Assembly: GCF_900110945.1 (NCBI RefSeq)
Contig: NZ_FOFL01000004.1
Coordinates: 124,001 to 188,000 of the forward strand
From: Devosia sp. YR412
Lineage (GTDB): Bacteria > Pseudomonadota > Alphaproteobacteria > Rhizobiales > Devosiaceae
Direction: 5' to 3'
Length of the DNA stretch: 64,000 nucleotides
Part shown: positions 61,957 to 64,000 of the stretch, one piece after another
Layout of the letters: each line of letters starts with the position of its first letter
Numbering within the stretch: position 1 is the first letter of the stretch
Program-made: the position numbers and the translations under genes
The notes under the pieces: model-generated
What the model saw: the letters and a program-made list of their open reading frames with translations, nothing else
Told to the model about the DNA's origin: nothing
Databases searched by the model: none

Positions 61957-63186
61957 ATGCCCGAACCCGTAGCCTGGCACTATACCAAGATCACCAAGCC
62001 GATGTTCGACCAGAAGCCGGTCGACCAGATTCTGGTTGGTCGCATCATCACCGCCAATGGCGACGAGATCATCAAGGACGGCTTCGTGGAAGTCATCGGC
62101 GGCAAGATCACCCGTGTCGGCCAAAAGTCCGAAATGGGCACGCCGACCCTCACCGTCACCGATACCGGCGGCAAGACCATCATGCCCGGACTCATCCAGT
62201 CGCATGGCCATCTCTCGTGGGACGGCGTGCATGAGCTGTCTTTCCAGTCCATGTATGACAGCCCAGAAATCCGCGCCTACAAGGCCGCCGGCAATATGCT
62301 GAAGTCCCTGCGCGCCGGCGTCACTTTGGTGCGCGACCTTGGCGTGCACAATGCCAATCTCTTCGCCAAACAGGCCGTCGCCCAGGGTTTCTTCCCGGGC
62401 CCGCGCCTTCTGGTCTCCGGCGAGAGCATCATCCAGACCGGCGGCCACACCTATTGGGTCTGTCGCGAAGCCTCGGGCGCCGACGAAATGCGTCGTGCCG
62501 TGCGCGACCAGGTCAAGGGCGGCGCCGATCTCATCAAGATCATGGCCTGCCACGATACGCTCGAATTCACCGACGCCGAGCTCGAAGCCGTCATCGATGA
62601 AGCCCATCGCAATCGCCTGCCCGTCACCGCCCACGCAACCTATGACGCCTGCATCAGGCGCGTCGTCGAATTCGGCGTCGACTGCGTCGAACACGGCGGC
62701 TCGATGAGCGACGAGACCATCCAGCTGCTGCTCGACAAGAAAATCCCGATAGTCACGACCTTCTCGGCTTTGGTCATCCAGTCCAAGCCCGAGATCGCCC
62801 GTGCCTTCGGCATTCCCGAATGGAAGATCGCCGAGCGCCAGAAGGCCGTTGCCGACAAGACCCGCTTCGATGGTCTCGTCCGCGCTGCCAAGGCCGGCGT
62901 GCCGATCGTCTTCGGCACTGATGCCGGCAGCCCGGCTGTCGAGCATGACCAGATAGCGCCCGAGCTCGAATTCATGGTCGAGGTCGGCGTCTGCACCAGC
63001 AAGCTGGATGCGCTCCGCGCCATCACCATTCGCGGTGCCCAGCTTTCGAAAATGGACAAGAAAATCGGCACGGTCGAAGTCGGCAAGGAAGCCGATCTGA
63101 TCGTCGTCGACGGCAAACCCGATGAAGATTTCTACGCGCTGGAACGCGTTCAGATGACGTTCATCGCTGGCAAGAGGATGCATTGA
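61957..63186 (+). CDS. Amidohydrolase family protein (imidazolonepropionase/dipeptidase-like)
   Basis: Binuclear-metal amidohydrolase, 409 residues. Seen: GLIQSHGHLSWDG (HxH), DLIKIMACHD with the Lys that is carboxylated in this class, VTAHATYDACI (His), CVEHGGSMSD (His), and FGTDAGSPAVEH (Asp). The set resembles the imidazolonepropionase-like and Xaa-Arg/Xaa-Pro dipeptidase subgroup. The composite beta-sandwich domain uses residues ~20-75 and 360-409 (KIGTVEVGKEADLIVVDG). It sits between the M24 and aminotransferase genes (2-bp gap to the latter). Confidence 0.9.
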   Translation: MPEPVAWHYTKITKPMFDQKPVDQILVGRIITANGDEIIKDGFVEVIGGKITRVGQKSEMGTPTLTVTDTGGKTIMPGLIQSHGHLSWDGVHELSFQSMYDSPEIRAYKAAGNMLKSLRAGVTLVRDLGVHNANLFAKQAVAQGFFPGPRLLVSGESIIQTGGHTYWVCREASGADEMRRAVRDQVKGGADLIKIMACHDTLEFTDAELEAVIDEAHRNRLPVTAHATYDACIRRVVEFGVDCVEHGGSMSDETIQLLLDKKIPIVTTFSALVIQSKPEIARAFGIPEWKIAERQKAVADKTRFDGLVRAAKAGVPIVFGTDAGSPAVEHDQIAPELEFMVEVGVCTSKLDALRAITIRGAQLSKMDKKIGTVEVGKEADLIVVDGKPDEDFYALERVQMTFIAGKRMH

Positions 63187-63187
63187 T

Positions 63188-64000
63188 ATGAGCGTAATTG
63201 CAGACAAACTGACCAGCCGCATCGTCGAGGAAGACGGCTCTTTCCGCAGCAAAATGCTGGCCATTGCCGCCACCCTGCCCAGCGTCATTGCCATGGGCCG
63301 CGGCGATCCGGATTTCCATACGCCCGCCCATATCACCGAAGCCGCCAAGAAGGCCATCGACGAGAACCAGCATCACTATACCGGCCCGACCGGCCTGCCC
63401 CAGTTGCGCCAGGCCATCGCCGCCGACCTCAAGGCCGAATATGGCCTCGACTACGGCGCCGATGACATTGTCGTCACGGCCGGTGTGCAGGAATCCATCA
63501 CGCTCATCATGCTGTCGCTGATTGCTCCGGGCGATGAGGTGCTGATCACCTCGCCGCGCTTCATGACCTATGACACCGCCGTCGGCCTGGCCGGCGGCAC
63601 GCCGATCCCGGTCCCGACCTATGAAAAGGACGATTTTGCTCTCGATATCAACGAGATCGAACAGCGCATCACGCCCAAGACCAAGATGTTCGTCTTGGTC
63701 TCGCCCAACAACCCAACCGGCGCCGTGACCCCGCCCGATGTCATCCGCAAGATCGCCGATCTGGCCATCAAGCACGACATCCTCATCGTTTCCGACGAGA
63801 TCTACGCCAAGATCATCTATGAGGGGAACGAGCACCTCTCCATCGCCACCATTCCGGGGATGAAGGAGCGGACCATCACGCTCAATGGCTTCTCCAAGAC
63901 CTATGCGATGACCGGCTGGCGCGTAGGCTATCTCGCCGCGCCAGCCGACTTCGTCACTAAGGTCACCGAAGTCCGTCACACGCTCTCGATCAATACCTGC
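63188..64000 (+). CDS. Class I/II PLP aminotransferase (copy 2), partial
   Basis: First 271 residues of a fold-type I aminotransferase; the gene runs off the right edge. Seen: AMGRGDPDFHTPAHITEAA, TAGVQESITLIML, VSPNNPTGAVTPP, VSDEIYAKIIYEG and NGFSKTYAMTGWRVGY with the PLP lysine. It resembles copy 1 at 54991 over the whole visible length. It starts 2 bp after the amidohydrolase stop, so it belongs to the same transcript as the DUF4438 genes. Confidence 0.92.
   Translation, partial: MSVIADKLTSRIVEEDGSFRSKMLAIAATLPSVIAMGRGDPDFHTPAHITEAAKKAIDENQHHYTGPTGLPQLRQAIAADLKAEYGLDYGADDIVVTAGVQESITLIMLSLIAPGDEVLITSPRFMTYDTAVGLAGGTPIPVPTYEKDDFALDINEIEQRITPKTKMFVLVSPNNPTGAVTPPDVIRKIADLAIKHDILIVSDEIYAKIIYEGNEHLSIATIPGMKERTITLNGFSKTYAMTGWRVGYLAAPADFVTKVTEVRHTLSINTC

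Overview
The window is about 62-64% GC with dense, short-spaced genes. It looks like a chromosome segment of an alphaproteobacterium of the order Hyphomicrobiales; a Devosia-like genome is my guess. The reasons are the gene order aroQ-accB-accC-aat-DUF2155-NDUFA12, an RNase E with an acidic insertion in its S1 domain and a C-terminal GWW motif, a long B12-dependent ribonucleotide reductase, and many ABC uptake systems. No rRNA, tRNA, CRISPR array or transposase was found.

Bases 1-20,090 are mostly core genome: penicillin-binding protein 1A (cut by the left edge), N-acetylmuramoyl-L-alanine amidase, rne with a long leader, an aminotransferase, a DsbA-like oxidoreductase, aroQ, accB, accC, aat, DUF2155, NDUFA12, an APH(3')-like kinase, a TetR/RidA divergent pair and nrdJ. 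Several control regions can be read directly. A 19-bp inverted repeat folds over the aroQ start. Three identical-pattern palindromes lie between tetR and ridA. A tandem pair of NrdR-type boxes sits on the nrdJ promoter.

Bases 20,090-22,240 are a visibly AT-richer island. It holds a DUF5343 gene coupled to a Swt1-type HEPN gene that carries a one-base frameshift, facing an unknown protein that also has an R-x4-H motif. This is the best candidate for a defence or toxin-antitoxin locus. Bases 22,240-24,330 hold a palindromic repeat, small exported proteins and a transglutaminase-like cysteine protease.

Bases 24,336-37,595 look like purine or nucleoside uptake and breakdown. A diverged adenine-deaminase relative is divergent from an eight-gene unit: a PotDBCA-like ABC transporter, an amidohydrolase/deaminase, an M20 dipeptidase, adenine deaminase and a nucleoside hydrolase. 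Most genes in this unit overlap by 1-8 bp. An M20 amidohydrolase and a phosphoribosyltransferase follow.

Bases 37,723-64,000 form a large catabolic locus of unknown substrate. Seventeen minus-strand genes (39,477-57,728) encode three paralogous peptide-type binding proteins, one permease pair without an ATPase, three Gfo/Idh/MocA oxidoreductases, an SDR, an epimerase, a GntR regulator, AllA-like and PuuE-like ureide enzymes, an AspA/AstE-like deacylase, a VOC protein, an aminotransferase and an M32 carboxypeptidase. Divergent from it runs a plus-strand unit with two tandem DUF4438 proteins, an Ldh-family dehydrogenase, an M24 protein that has lost most metal ligands, an amidohydrolase and a second aminotransferase (cut by the right edge). 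FadR-type operators (TTGT-N3-ACAA and a related TTGTCGACAA palindrome) at three promoters suggest that the local GntR protein ties these units into one regulon.
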